A stretch of DNA of 37,689 nt, taken from Candidatus Enterococcus stercoripullorum. Lineage in GTDB: Bacteria; Bacillota; Bacilli; Lactobacillales; Enterococcaceae. Shown one piece after another: positions 7,850 through 16,385 of this stretch. The DNA lies in assembly GCA_019120335.1 (NCBI GenBank), contig DWVH01000058.1, positions 1 to 37,689 of the forward strand, read 5' to 3'. The notes below the pieces were generated by a model. The model searched no databases and was not told the DNA's origin. It saw only the letters and a program-made list of their open reading frames with translations. How positions within the stretch are numbered: position 1 is the first letter of the stretch; every line of letters begins with the position of its first letter. The translations under genes were made by a program, and so were the position numbers.

Positions 7850-8392
7850 TTATAAAGCAGCTAATAATTGCTCTGCTTGTTTTTCTAAGCTTGCTTGTGC
7901 TTCATCAGTTAAGACTAATTCACCAGTTCCCCAAGCTTCGTCGTTTACGCGTGTGCCAGTGAAATCACCAACCACTTGTGTACGGATGAATGGTAATAAT
8001 GCTTGGTAGGCAGCGAATAATTGATCATGTCCTCCGTTTGCTACTGAAGAAACGGTTACCACTTTATCTTGTAATGCTGATGGACCACTTGGATCAGATA
8101 AATCTAAAGCACGGCTTGCCCAGTCTAATAAGTTTTTCACTGAGCCAGGGATTGCAAAGTTGTAAATTGGTGAGAAAATCCAGATTGCATCAGCTGCTTG
8201 GATTGATTCACGAACTTTGGCAACAGATGGTAGTACAGGTGTTTCTAAGTCTTGGTTGAACACAGGTACTTCTTTATAAGCTAAATATATAACGTTTGCT
8301 TTACCTGCTAATGCTTGTTCTGCTTTAGCGGCTAATTGATGGTTAAATGAACCTTCACGTAATGAACCAACGATAAATAAAATGTTTTTCAT
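7850..8392 (-). CDS. NADPH-dependent FMN reductase / NAD(P)H quinone-type oxidoreductase
   Basis: A 180-residue flavodoxin-fold protein. The phosphate-binding loop [13 protein letters not shown] (residues 9-21) and the isoalloxazine-contacting segment [18 protein letters not shown] (about 74-91) are characteristic of the NADPH-dependent FMN reductase (PF03358) family. It transfers hydride from NAD(P)H to flavin, quinones or azo compounds in the cytoplasm; the physiological substrate cannot be read from the sequence. It is transcribed alone, between its own terminator and a 390-base intergenic region upstream. Its position near peroxide and sulfur-stress genes fits a redox role, but that is only context. 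Confidence 0.85.
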   Translation of the reverse strand: MKNILFIVGSLREGSFNHQLAAKAEQALAGKANVIYLAYKEVPVFNQDLETPVLPSVAKVRESIQAADAIWIFSPIYNFAIPGSVKNLLDWASRALDLSDPSGPSALQDKVVTVSSVANGGHDQLFAAYQALLPFIRTQVVGDFTGTRVNDEAWGTGELVLTDEAQASLEKQAEQLLAAL

Positions 8393-8521
8393 AAGTTGTT
8401 AATTCCTTTCATTTCTTGATTACGTATTTAGTTTAGATAAAAAAATTTAGAAATGCAAACAACAAAACTCGACAAATGTTGTAAAAGTCTAGGATATAGA
8501 AAAAATTTATCACGACAGACA

Positions 8522-8550
8522 AAAAGTCCCAGTAATACGCCAGGACTTTT
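8522..8550 (-). terminator. Terminator of the rhamnose operon
   Basis: AAAAGTCC (8522-8529) and GGACTTTT (8543-8550) form a perfect 8-base stem with a T-run on the minus strand. It lies beyond the palindromic repeat that follows fucO. The rest of 8393-8785 holds the FMN reductase promoter region (8393-8470) and that repeat. Confidence 0.65.
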
Positions 8551-8665
8551 GCTTATTTTTAGGAACGAAAACTTTGCACTGGACTCACAACTAAGCAAGT
8601 CACTCCGGAAACCTTAGCTGCTTGGAGCTGATCGACCCAGCTCACATCCTTGATCCACGGCGTTC

Positions 8666-8777
8666 GGCAGCTAGACATTGTGAAATTCGTCCCGCCGATT
8701 GCGAAAATCTTCAAAACTGACTGATTTTCTCATCGGTGGGAAAACACACGAATTTCTTCAAGTCTGAGCGATCTGCC
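8666..8777. repeat. 112-bp imperfect palindrome (possible enterococcal intergenic repeat)
   Basis: Nested complementary blocks are spaced symmetrically: GGCAG/CTGCC at the ends, AGAC/GTCT, GAAATTCGT (8682-8690) with ACGAATTTC (8748-8756), CCCGCCGAT with ATCGGTGGG, and AAAATC with GATTTT around a 13-base centre. The RNA would form a long bulged hairpin. The flank at 8580-8665 also has short hairpins (for example GAGCTG with CAGCTC). Size and form recall the small palindromic repeats reported for E. faecalis (EFAR), but I cannot compare with that consensus here. Confidence 0.6.
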
Positions 8778-8785
8778 TCACGACC

Positions 8786-9937
8786 TTATAATAGCGATCT
8801 GTATAGTTCGATGATTTCTTCTACGTTGGTATCGCGTGGGTTACCGCCTGTGCAGACATCGTTAAGGGCATCTTTAGCCACTAATTCGATATCTTCTTCT
8901 TTGAATCCAACTTCAGTTAAAGTACTTGGAATACCCACATCTTTACCTAATTGACGAACGGCATCCACGGCAGCTGTTCTGGCTTCATCTAAAGTCATTT
9001 CATCCACACCAGCAACCCCCATCGCTTTAGCAATATCACGATATTTTTCACCTGTATATTCTTTGTTATAATCCATGACAGTTGGTAATAAAATTGCATT
9101 AGCTACACCGTGTGGCGTATCATACCAAGCGCCTAGAGGGTGAGCCATTCCGTGCACGAGACCTAACCCAACATTCGAAAAGCCCATCCCTGCAATATAT
9201 TGACCTAAAGCCATTTCTTCACGACCTTTTAAATCGCCAGCCACTGATTGACGTAAGGAATGTGCAATGATTTCAATCGCTTTAAGGTGAAGCATATCGG
9301 TCATTTCCCACGCACCTTTTGTAATATAACCTTCAATCGCATGAGTTAACGCATCCATCCCAGTTGCTGCAGCTAGTGATTTAGGCATTCCTAGCATCAT
9401 TTCACTATCGACAAATGCCACCGCAGGAATATCATGGACATCCACACAAACAAATTTACGTTTCTTTTCTTCATCGGTAATCACATAGTTAATCGTTACT
9501 TCAGCAGCTGTACCAGAAGTGGTTGGAATCGCTAAAATAGGGACACTAGGATTTTTCGTTGGCGCTACCCCTTCAAGACTCACTACATCGCCAAATTCAG
9601 GGTTGTTGATAATAATCCCGATTGCTTTAGCGGTATCCATTGATGAGCCTCCACCTAAAGCTAATAGATAATCTGCTTGACTGGCTTGATAGACTTCAAT
9701 TCCTTTTTTCACCACTGCAACGGTTGGATTTGGCACAATTTCATCATAGACTTCATAAGCTAATTGGTTCGCATCTAATAAATCAGTAATTTTGGCTAAT
9801 AGACCTGCTTGAATCAATCCTTTATCCGTGACAATCAAAGCTTTCTTCAATTGGCGTTTGGTCACTTCTTCAGGAATATGTTGAATCGCTCCTTTACCAA
9901 AATAAGAAGTTTCGTTTAGAATCATACGGTTTGTCAT
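8786..9937 (-). CDS. fucO: Lactaldehyde reductase (iron-dependent alcohol dehydrogenase), FucO type
   Basis: A 383-residue group III iron-containing alcohol dehydrogenase. The nucleotide-binding motif GGGSSMDTAKA lies at about 94-104. The metal ligands are the aspartate and histidine in GMDALTHAIEG (about 193-203), the histidine in GLVHGMAHPLG, and the one in DTPHGVANA. In rhamnose breakdown it reduces L-lactaldehyde to (S)-1,2-propanediol with NADH, which closes redox balance under fermentation. It is the last gene of the rha operon, separated from rhaD by 159 bases that contain a small hairpin (TAGTGA/TCACTA at about 10028-10045), perhaps an RNA-processing or attenuation point. No propanediol dehydratase genes are visible, so propanediol is probably the end product. 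Confidence 0.9.
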   Translation of the reverse strand: MTNRMILNETSYFGKGAIQHIPEEVTKRQLKKALIVTDKGLIQAGLLAKITDLLDANQLAYEVYDEIVPNPTVAVVKKGIEVYQASQADYLLALGGGSSMDTAKAIGIIINNPEFGDVVSLEGVAPTKNPSVPILAIPTTSGTAAEVTINYVITDEEKKRKFVCVDVHDIPAVAFVDSEMMLGMPKSLAAATGMDALTHAIEGYITKGAWEMTDMLHLKAIEIIAHSLRQSVAGDLKGREEMALGQYIAGMGFSNVGLGLVHGMAHPLGAWYDTPHGVANAILLPTVMDYNKEYTGEKYRDIAKAMGVAGVDEMTLDEARTAAVDAVRQLGKDVGIPSTLTEVGFKEEDIELVAKDALNDVCTGGNPRDTNVEEIIELYRSLL

Positions 9938-10096
9938 AATAATATCTCCTCGCTATCATTTATTGTTCAGAATTGAGCAAAATCATTTATCCATCCACTC
10001 AAATTCTTAAATCCTCCATTATTATTATAGTGATATTTTTCACTAATAGATTTAAGAGAACGTCCCGCCTCAGAAACCTGATTTGGGGAAGTTTTC

Positions 10097-10912
10097 TTAA
10101 TCTAAATAACCAGCACGCGGTGTCACATGAAAAGCATCGGCTAAGTTGTGTAAATCAGTATCAGAAATGGTTTGCTTAACGCCACCTTGTGCTTGAGTTA
10201 ATGTATAAATTTGTGCAGCTTTTTCGGCCGTTTCAATTAGGCCAAATGTTTCATCCATATCTTTCCCGCTGCCGTAAATACCGTGGAATGGCCATACAAC
10301 TAAACGTGTTTCTTTCATTTTTGCGGCCGTTGCTTCACCAATTTCACTCGTACCAGGAACTAGCCATGGAATTGTGCTCACACCTTCTGGGAAAACAACT
10401 AAACATTCCGTACACATTTGCCATAAAGTACGAGTAAAGTCACGTTCTTCTAATGAGTGGGTGAAAGTCATAGCTAATAGGTGTGTCGCGTGACAGTGCA
10501 TAACAATACGGTTTTCAGGATCCACACTTAAACGAGCAATATGACTCATCAAGTGAGATGGTAATTCTGAAGTTGGTTTGCTATCGTTATCAAATCCCCA
10601 AAGTAATTCAAGGGTACGACCATCTTTAGCAATGCGGAAAATTCCTAAACATTCGCTTGGATTGCTGGCAACATTTTTAAAGTATTTACCAGAACCTGTT
10701 GCGATAAAGTAACGTCCCGCTAATTGGCTCGCATCAAAAGCTAAACGTAAAGTACGGATAACATGATGAATATCCAAAACTTCCGCTACTTGCTCTTCAT
10801 CTAATAGATAAGAAACATTGCCCCCATTTCTTTCATCCCAGCCTAAGCGATACATATTGCTGGTGACTTCAATCATTTCTTGTACAAATTTTGCGTTTAC
10901 TACATCTTTCAT
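10097..10912 (-). CDS. rhaD: Rhamnulose-1-phosphate aldolase
   Basis: A 271-residue zinc-dependent class II aldolase of the usual length. It cleaves L-rhamnulose 1-phosphate to dihydroxyacetone phosphate and L-lactaldehyde. The N-terminal GWDERNGGNVSYLL stretch binds the substrate phosphate. The metal site shows as HCHATH (about 139-144), with a further histidine near WPFHGIYGSG (about 210-220). It follows rhaA by 19 bases with a weak ribosome-binding site. The aldolase products feed glycolysis and, via FucO, propanediol. Confidence 0.95.
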   Translation of the reverse strand: MKDVVNAKFVQEMIEVTSNMYRLGWDERNGGNVSYLLDEEQVAEVLDIHHVIRTLRLAFDASQLAGRYFIATGSGKYFKNVASNPSECLGIFRIAKDGRTLELLWGFDNDSKPTSELPSHLMSHIARLSVDPENRIVMHCHATHLLAMTFTHSLEERDFTRTLWQMCTECLVVFPEGVSTIPWLVPGTSEIGEATAAKMKETRLVVWPFHGIYGSGKDMDETFGLIETAEKAAQIYTLTQAQGGVKQTISDTDLHNLADAFHVTPRAGYLD

Positions 10913-10931
10913 TTGAAATTATACTCCTTTG

Positions 10932-12194
10932 TTAGCGCTTTAACAATACTTCTTCTTCGTATTTTTTCATTTCATCATACCAAGCAAGCCCCACCGGTAC
11001 CTGATTGATTTCACAGAAGTAATTCCACACATCAGCAAATGGGAAGTCTTTTAATTCTTCGGTATAAGCTAAACGTGCCGTGAAATCAAAGTCTAATTCC
11101 ATTTGTTTTAATTTTTCGGTCGGTTCTAACATGGCTTTAAGTAGGGCTTTTTGCGTATTACGTGTACCAATGACCCAAGCAGCTAAACGGTTAATCGTTG
11201 CATCAAAGAAGTCCAAGCCAATATTCGTTTTATCTAACAGGTCGTTGCGAACGATTTCTTTGGCAATTTCTTGTAATTCGTCATCCATAATCACAACATG
11301 GTCACTATCCCAACGTACGGGACGACTCACATGAAGCATTATGCCTTTACTAAACAAAGCTAAGGAAGAAAGTTTGTTAGAAATCACTTCAGTTGGATGA
11401 AAATGTCCAGCATCTAGGCAGATTAATTTATTCCGAGTAAGACCATAGCCCATGTAAAATTCATGAGATCCCACAGTATAGCTTTCGGCGCCCACTCCAA
11501 ATAATTTACTTTCTACAGCTTCTTGTGTATATTCTTCTGGTAAGTTTTCAGCAAAAATTTCGTCTAGAGATTCCATCAAACGTTTTCTAGGCGTATAGCG
11601 ATCAATTGGGTTATCCTTCATGCCATCAGGTACCCAGAAATTATTAATACTGGTTTGGCCTAATTCTTTTCCGAAGTAAGCAGCAATTTTACGACTGCGT
11701 TTACCATGTTCAATCCAGAAGTCACGTACTTCTTTATCTGGGTGGGCAAGGGTATAGCCATCTTTTAACATTGGATGAGAGAAAAACGTTGGGTTGAAGT
11801 CTAAACCAATCCCTTGTTCTTTGGCCCATTTAACCCAAGTTTCAAAGTGGCGGGGTTCGATTTCATCTAAGTCCACTTTTTCATCCGTATCAAGATAAAT
11901 CGCATGTAAATTCAATTTATGTTTCCCTGGAATCAATGAGAAAGCTTTTTCTAAATCTTGGCGTAATTCTTGAGGAGTGTGTGCTGTACCTGGGTAATTA
12001 CCAGTAGACATAATTCCTCCAGTTAACTCACCCTCTGGGAATAAAAAGCCTTTGACATCATCGCCTTGCCAGCAATGCATCGAAATCTTCACATCTTGTA
12101 ATTTTTTTAGTACGTCATCAGTATCCACCCCGATTTGCGCATATTTTTCTTTGGCTTGTGCATATTTTTCTGCAACTGTAGTCATTTTATTCAT
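10932..12194 (-). CDS. rhaA: L-rhamnose isomerase
   Basis: A 420-residue metal-dependent isomerase converting L-rhamnose to L-rhamnulose, matching the family's length. The opening [10 protein letters not shown], the middle LHAIYLD, the FNPTFFSHP segment and the metal-binding [12 protein letters not shown] (about 260-271) followed by DSDHVVI are characteristic of RhaA. Cytoplasmic. The gene is preceded by GAGAGGATG and lies 51 bases after rhaB. No rhaM (mutarotase) or rhamnose transporter is found in the operon, so these functions must be encoded elsewhere or be dispensable. Confidence 0.95.
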   Translation of the reverse strand: MNKMTTVAEKYAQAKEKYAQIGVDTDDVLKKLQDVKISMHCWQGDDVKGFLFPEGELTGGIMSTGNYPGTAHTPQELRQDLEKAFSLIPGKHKLNLHAIYLDTDEKVDLDEIEPRHFETWVKWAKEQGIGLDFNPTFFSHPMLKDGYTLAHPDKEVRDFWIEHGKRSRKIAAYFGKELGQTSINNFWVPDGMKDNPIDRYTPRKRLMESLDEIFAENLPEEYTQEAVESKLFGVGAESYTVGSHEFYMGYGLTRNKLICLDAGHFHPTEVISNKLSSLALFSKGIMLHVSRPVRWDSDHVVIMDDELQEIAKEIVRNDLLDKTNIGLDFFDATINRLAAWVIGTRNTQKALLKAMLEPTEKLKQMELDFDFTARLAYTEELKDFPFADVWNYFCEINQVPVGLAWYDEMKKYEEEVLLKR

Positions 12195-12245
12195 CCTCTC
12201 ACCTTGATAAATATTATTTTCTCTTCAATTTATTAGTCTATTCCG

Positions 12246-13703
12246 TTACTTTTTAGTTATTAATTCACGATATTTCACCAAAACGTCATCATAATTTTTC
12301 TGTGGTAAGTAAATGGCATAATCAAATGAATCTGCCAATACTTTCCGTGCGGTCTGGATAGAGTCAAACTCGCCTTGATTGAGCATTTGAATCATGATAT
12401 TACCAAGGGCGGTGGCTTCTCCCGGTCCAGCCATGACTTTCATTTGTGCCACATCTGCAGTTAATTGGTTTAAAAAGGCATTATTAGATCCCCCACCCAC
12501 AATATGCAGACAATCCACTTTACCTTGCGTTTGAGTTAATTTCATCAATTGTTCTAACTCAAAGGCGTAACAAAGGGCCAAATTATCATAGACACAACGC
12601 GCAATTTCCGCTAAAGTAGTCGGGACTTTTTGCTGTGTTTTTTGACAATACGCTTGGAAAGTTTGCGTCATGCTCGTCGGATTTAAAAAGGCCGCCTCAT
12701 TGACATCTACCAATTGAGAAAAGGCTGGTGTTTCACTTGCCATTTGTGCGAACTCAGCATAACTATGCGCATAATGATCTTCTCTTGCCACTTCTTGAAT
12801 CAGCCACATCCCCATAATATTTTTCAAGAAACGAACCGTATTATGAGCACCCCATTCATTCGTATAATTGGCCAAAAAAGCCTCTCTACTGATATTTTCA
12901 ACCTTACTTTCCACTCCAAGCAAGGACCAAGTGCCACTACTTAAATACGCCCAGTTAGTAGATTGACCTGGTGTACCGATAATAGCCGAAGCGGTATCAT
13001 GACTGGCAACATTGACAACCTGTGTTTTCGGTAAATCATAATCACCGAATTTTTCAAGCTGTAATGCTCCAAGGGTCATACCCGCATCCACCAATGGGGC
13101 AAACAGTGATTTTGAAAGATGTAAATATTCAAGTAATTCTTCATCCCAATCTTTCGTATGCACATTTAATAACTGGGTTGTGGAAGCATTGGTTTTTTCA
13201 GTCACCATCTTGCCAGTTAACTGATAGCCCAAATAATCAGGAATGAGCAATAATTTATCGGCTTTATCTAACAACGAACGATCCTCAACAAATAATTGGA
13301 ATAAGGTATTAAAAGGTTGTAGCTGAATGCCTGTACGCGTATATAATCGATCTAAAGAATAGTTTTCGCTGAATTTTTTTATCGCTTCATTCGTTCTAGC
13401 ATCACGATAAGCAACCGGTTGAGCAAGCAATTTGCCCTGTGCATCTACCAAGCAATAATCCACTGCCCAAGTATCAATTCCTAAGATACATTCATCAATT
13501 CCTTGTTCTTTCAATTTAGCTAGACCTAGGATGATTTCCTTTAATAGATGATCAATATCCCAGCGGTCATGGCCCTCTTGAAAGGTAAAGCCGTTTTTAA
13601 ATCGATGAATTTCCTTTAATGTAATCTTGCCATCAATCAATTGACTTAACATCAAACGCCCACTGGAAGCACCGATGTCCACTGCTACATAATTTTTAGT
13701 CAA
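12246..13703 (-). CDS. rhaB: Rhamnulokinase, TTG start
   Basis: A FGGY-family sugar kinase of 485 residues that phosphorylates L-rhamnulose at C1 with ATP. The N-terminal phosphate-binding DIGASSGRLML is followed by GIDTWAVDYCLVD, the hinge ASHDTASAIIG and the C-terminal HIVGGGSNNAFLNQLTADV. An ATG at 13760 is in frame, but it lies within the -10 region of the likely promoter. The TTG at 13703 gives the family's normal start (TKNYVAVDIG) and has AAAGGAAG 6 bases upstream, so I chose it. It is the first gene of rhaB-rhaA-rhaD-fucO, divergent from the AraC-type regulator. Confidence 0.9.
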   Translation of the reverse strand: MTKNYVAVDIGASSGRLMLSQLIDGKITLKEIHRFKNGFTFQEGHDRWDIDHLLKEIILGLAKLKEQGIDECILGIDTWAVDYCLVDAQGKLLAQPVAYRDARTNEAIKKFSENYSLDRLYTRTGIQLQPFNTLFQLFVEDRSLLDKADKLLLIPDYLGYQLTGKMVTEKTNASTTQLLNVHTKDWDEELLEYLHLSKSLFAPLVDAGMTLGALQLEKFGDYDLPKTQVVNVASHDTASAIIGTPGQSTNWAYLSSGTWSLLGVESKVENISREAFLANYTNEWGAHNTVRFLKNIMGMWLIQEVAREDHYAHSYAEFAQMASETPAFSQLVDVNEAAFLNPTSMTQTFQAYCQKTQQKVPTTLAEIARCVYDNLALCYAFELEQLMKLTQTQGKVDCLHIVGGGSNNAFLNQLTADVAQMKVMAGPGEATALGNIMIQMLNQGEFDSIQTARKVLADSFDYAIYLPQKNYDDVLVKYRELITKK

Positions 13704-13751
13704 AGTGATCTTCCTTTCTTCTGTCAGGTACCGTCCTTGTTTTACGTGTTT

Positions 13752-13780
13752 ATTATCCAATGAAATACGCTTACAAACAA
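13752..13780 (-). promoter_or_regulatory. Promoter of the rhamnose operon
   Basis: On the minus strand TTGTTT (-35, 13775-13780), a 17-base spacer and GATAAT (-10, 13752-13757) lie 50 bases before the TTG start of rhaB. The poor -35 fits a promoter that needs an activator such as the adjacent AraC-type protein. Confidence 0.6.
13761..13775. promoter_or_regulatory. cre-like catabolite repression site
   Basis: Minus strand TGTAAGCGTATTTCA matches the CcpA consensus TGNAANCGNWNNCW except for one extra base before the final CA. It fills the spacer between -35 and -10 of the rha promoter, where CcpA binding would repress. Confidence 0.55.
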
Positions 13781-13848
13781 TGACTAATCTTCACAAAAAA
13801 GTAACGAAATCTCATATATTCTGTTATAATGGATTCGAGGTGAAAAAA

Positions 13849-14832
13849 ATGCATCCAATCATTGAAGAATATCTCTACACACCCAACGCTATCGAAAAGC
13901 AACAACTGGCCAAGGGGAAATTCGTATTTGACCTACCCCAAGCCTCTTTAAGTCAAAATAAAAACCAGATGACCTTCACGAAAGACTATTTTTTGAACAA
14001 GCATTCGATTTATTTAAGCAAACATAATCGTTTTGCTCCTTATCCAACACATACACATGAATTTTTAGAAATGAATTACATGCTATCTGGAAAATGTTAT
14101 CAAAATATCAATGGTAAACGCATCTTATTGGATACGGGGAGCGTGCTCTTATTAGATAAAGGAAGCAGCCATAGTATTGAAGCATTAGGTGAAACTGACT
14201 GTTTAATTAATGTTATCTTTAAAAATCCCAATCAAAATTTGAGCTCGCTAAGTACACTCAATCAAAAAAACAGCCTGGTGTTTGAATTTTTAATGAATCA
14301 ATTACCTAGCCGCGCAAGTCACAGGTATTTATTATTTAACAGTGGTCAAAACGAGCATGTGCAAGAAATCATGCAGCGAATGATCCACACTTATTTTCTC
14401 GAGCAAGAACTAGCCGATACTATGATTAGCCTATATATTCCCATTTTAATCACTGAATTAGTGGCAAATGTGCCGTTTTCCGGTCCCGAAAAGCTAAGTC
14501 AAGAGCAAGATTTACTATTAAAAGTCTTGAATAAGATTGAAGAAACCAATGGCGAAATCACACTCAAAGAATTAGCCAAACAACTGAACTATCATCCAAA
14601 CTATCTCAGCGGCAAAATTAAACAGGTCTCACAACTCTCATTTGGTGAATTAATTACCGACTATCGGATGAAACGCGCCCAATTTTTACTATTAAATACC
14701 GCTGAACCTATCGAGGAAATCATGCAGACAATTGGCCTGAATAACAAAACCCACTTTTACCAAAAATTTAAAGCTGCCTATCAAGCCAATCCTGCTCAAT
14801 ATCGTAAAACACATTTACAGCAAGGAAGTTGA
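13849..14832 (+). CDS. AraC-family transcriptional regulator of rhamnose genes
   Basis: A 327-residue protein with an N-terminal cupin-type ligand domain (YPTHTHEFLEMNYML, about 65-79, then SVLLLDKGSSHSI) and a C-terminal double helix-turn-helix (about 225-325; LKELAKQLNYHPNYLSGKIK, then IGLNNKTHFYQKFK). Proteins of this build sense a sugar and activate its catabolic operon. Divergent placement against rhaB points to rhamnose as inducer. The frame is open back to 13705, but the ATG at 13849 has GAGGTG 7 bases upstream and a perfect TATAAT at 13825-13830, so I use it. No good -35 is seen, so its own expression may be weak or activated. It could equally be called RhaR or RhaS; orthology cannot be settled here. 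Confidence 0.85.
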   Translation: MHPIIEEYLYTPNAIEKQQLAKGKFVFDLPQASLSQNKNQMTFTKDYFLNKHSIYLSKHNRFAPYPTHTHEFLEMNYMLSGKCYQNINGKRILLDTGSVLLLDKGSSHSIEALGETDCLINVIFKNPNQNLSSLSTLNQKNSLVFEFLMNQLPSRASHRYLLFNSGQNEHVQEIMQRMIHTYFLEQELADTMISLYIPILITELVANVPFSGPEKLSQEQDLLLKVLNKIEETNGEITLKELAKQLNYHPNYLSGKIKQVSQLSFGELITDYRMKRAQFLLLNTAEPIEEIMQTIGLNNKTHFYQKFKAAYQANPAQYRKTHLQQGS

Positions 14833-14909
14833 TGACTTTCTTGCTTTTTCAATCAACCCACTACGACCTTCTCTTAATCATTCAAGACACACAAACTATA
14901 TATTTGTGC

Positions 14910-14937
14910 TTGATAAACGCTATATATGTGTTATAAT
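14910..14937 (+). promoter_or_regulatory. Promoter of the CcpN-like gene with flanking palindromes
   Basis: TTGATA (14910-14915), a 16-base spacer and TATAAT (14932-14937). Two inverted repeats surround it: CACAAA/TTTGTG just upstream (about 14890-14908), and ATATGTGT (14924-14931) with ACACATAT (14952-14959) spanning the -10 and start region. They are plausible operators, perhaps for autoregulation. Confidence 0.65.
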
Positions 14938-14974
14938 ATAGTCAATATGACACACATATGGAAGAAGGGATCTT

Positions 14975-15175
14975 ATGGAACTGAGTGATCGTCAACAGCA
15001 AATCCTAGACATCGTGAAGGCCCAACAACCTTTAAGCGGTGAAAAGATTGCTGAAGAACTAGGCATTTCCCGTGCTACTTTGCGCAGTGACCTCTCATTT
15101 TTAACTTTGGCTGGCATTTTGCAAGCGGCTCCAAAAATCGGTTATCCCAGAATGTCAATAGAAAAGCAAAAATAA
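14975..15175 (+). pseudogene. CcpN-like regulator, truncated to its HTH domain
   Basis: The 66-residue product is a complete winged HTH (DRQQQILDIVKAQQPLSGEK, then ISRATLRSDLSFL) like the N-terminus of CcpN-type regulators. Those normally continue with two CBS domains to about 210 residues. After GY at residue 57 the sequence stops looking like the family (PRMSIEKQK), and TAA follows in AT-rich DNA. The break near 15146 coincides with the start of the mobile region, so an element has probably inserted here and carried the CBS part away to its other end. Promoter and ribosome-binding site (GAAGAAGGG) are intact, so a DNA-binding-only fragment may still be made. 15176-15295 is AT-rich and non-coding. 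Confidence 0.6.
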
Positions 15176-15295
15176 TTCAAAAATTTTTTCGTCGAAAGTT
15201 ATTTATTATATTTTCAACGTTTGAAAGATATTTTAATAACCATTCCCCTAAAAAAGAGCATGACAAAGTTAGCCAACGCCATTTAATAACATTCG

Positions 15296-16323
15296 CTTTT
15301 TAATGTTTTCTTTTTTTGTCCTATGCTATTGAATGATACACTTCATAATTCGTCGCAAATTCATGTATCTTTCTAGGTCGATGATTAATCAATGATACAT
15401 AATAATCTAATTCTTCTTGTGTAATTTTTGATAAGTCTGTCTTTTTCGGTAAATATTGTCTAAGCAGTCCATTTGTATTTTCGTTTGACCCTCTCTGCCA
15501 CGAACAATAAGGATCTGCAAAATATACCGTTACACCTAACTTTTCTTGTAGTTCTTCATATCCTGCAAATTCTTTCCCATTATCAGAAGTGAGAGAAGTT
15601 ACTATATTATCTTCTAACATCTCTAAAATAGCTTGAGTAACTGTAGGTGCTTTTCTATCTTGCACCACTTTAGCTAGTAAATACCTTGATTTTCTATCTA
15701 CTAGTGTCACCAAACAAGCCTTACTGACTTTTCCACTGACAACCGTATCTATTTCCCAGTCACCAATTCTTTCTCTTTCTTTTACAACAGCTGGTCTAGC
15801 ATGAATACTTTCTTTTCCTAGTATTTTGGTTTCAGGATCTTTAGGTACATAAGGTTTGCCTTTACGCCTTAATTCTTTCTTTTTACCTACTTTTCCACTA
15901 TGAATGTATCTATAAATTGTTTTTGTAGATACCATTTCTTCCCCATTTCTAGCATAGTATCCTTTTATCTGTTCAGGCGACCAATTTTTCGCTAGTCCTT
16001 TTTCAATTTTTTCTTTGATTTCTTCTGTAAATCTACTTCTATTCGTCTTTTTATGTTTTCTTACATTTGCACGTTCTTGCGCTATCGCTGGATTATATAC
16101 ACCATTTCTACTATTTCTTTTTATTTCCCTCGAAACAGTTGAAACGTTCCTCTCAATTAATCTTGCTATTTCACTATAACTTTTTCCTTGTTTGAGATAA
16201 TCCGCAATCGCTAAACGTTCAATATCTATTAATTGTGCATATCCCATTTTTATCAACCTTTCTTTTTCATGTTAAGATTGAGAAATATTTTACAAAAAGA
16301 TAACTAAAATTGCAATTAAAAAG
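15296..16323 (-). mobile_element. IS30-family insertion sequence (boundaries tentative)
   Basis: A single IS30 transposase gene is flanked by CTTTTTAAT (15296-15304) and its inverted copy ATTAAAAAG (16315-16323), enclosing 1,028 bp, a normal size for the family. Only nine bases match well, and I could not identify a target duplication, so the ends are tentative. Confidence 0.6.
15321..16247 (-). CDS. IS30-family transposase
   Basis: A 308-residue DDE transposase. The N-terminal HTH (YAQLIDIERLAIADYL, then YSEIARLIERNVSTVSREIKRN, about 20-45) is typical of IS30. The catalytic residues are the aspartate in GDWEIDTV (about 178), the aspartate in TSDNGKEF (about 236) and the glutamate in GSNENTNGLLRQY (about 272). 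The frame is intact, so the element could be active. A TTG at 16256 is in frame, but the ATG at 16247 has AAAGG 9 bases upstream. It lies between the truncated CcpN-like gene and the last gene of the conjugation operon. Confidence 0.92.
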   Translation of the reverse strand: MGYAQLIDIERLAIADYLKQGKSYSEIARLIERNVSTVSREIKRNSRNGVYNPAIAQERANVRKHKKTNRSRFTEEIKEKIEKGLAKNWSPEQIKGYYARNGEEMVSTKTIYRYIHSGKVGKKKELRRKGKPYVPKDPETKILGKESIHARPAVVKERERIGDWEIDTVVSGKVSKACLVTLVDRKSRYLLAKVVQDRKAPTVTQAILEMLEDNIVTSLTSDNGKEFAGYEELQEKLGVTVYFADPYCSWQRGSNENTNGLLRQYLPKKTDLSKITQEELDYYVSLINHRPRKIHEFATNYEVYHSIA

Positions 16324-16378
16324 ATAAGCAATCGTTATTCAAAGTCATTTTAAAACCTTGACTGATCACTTATCTTTT
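16319..16378 (-). terminator. Likely terminator at the end of the conjugation operon
   Basis: AAAAGATAAG (16319-16328) and CTTATCTTTT (16369-16378) are perfect 10-base inverted repeats 40 bases apart, immediately after the last operon gene, with a T-run on the minus strand. The long loop and the overlap with the putative IS30 end lower confidence. Confidence 0.45.
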
Positions 16379-16385
16379 CTAAATT

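Noticed and set aside
8393-8785. Possible small coding gene or tRNA in the long intergenic region
   Set aside because: No ORF with a start signal and no cloverleaf; the structure is explained by palindromes and a terminator.
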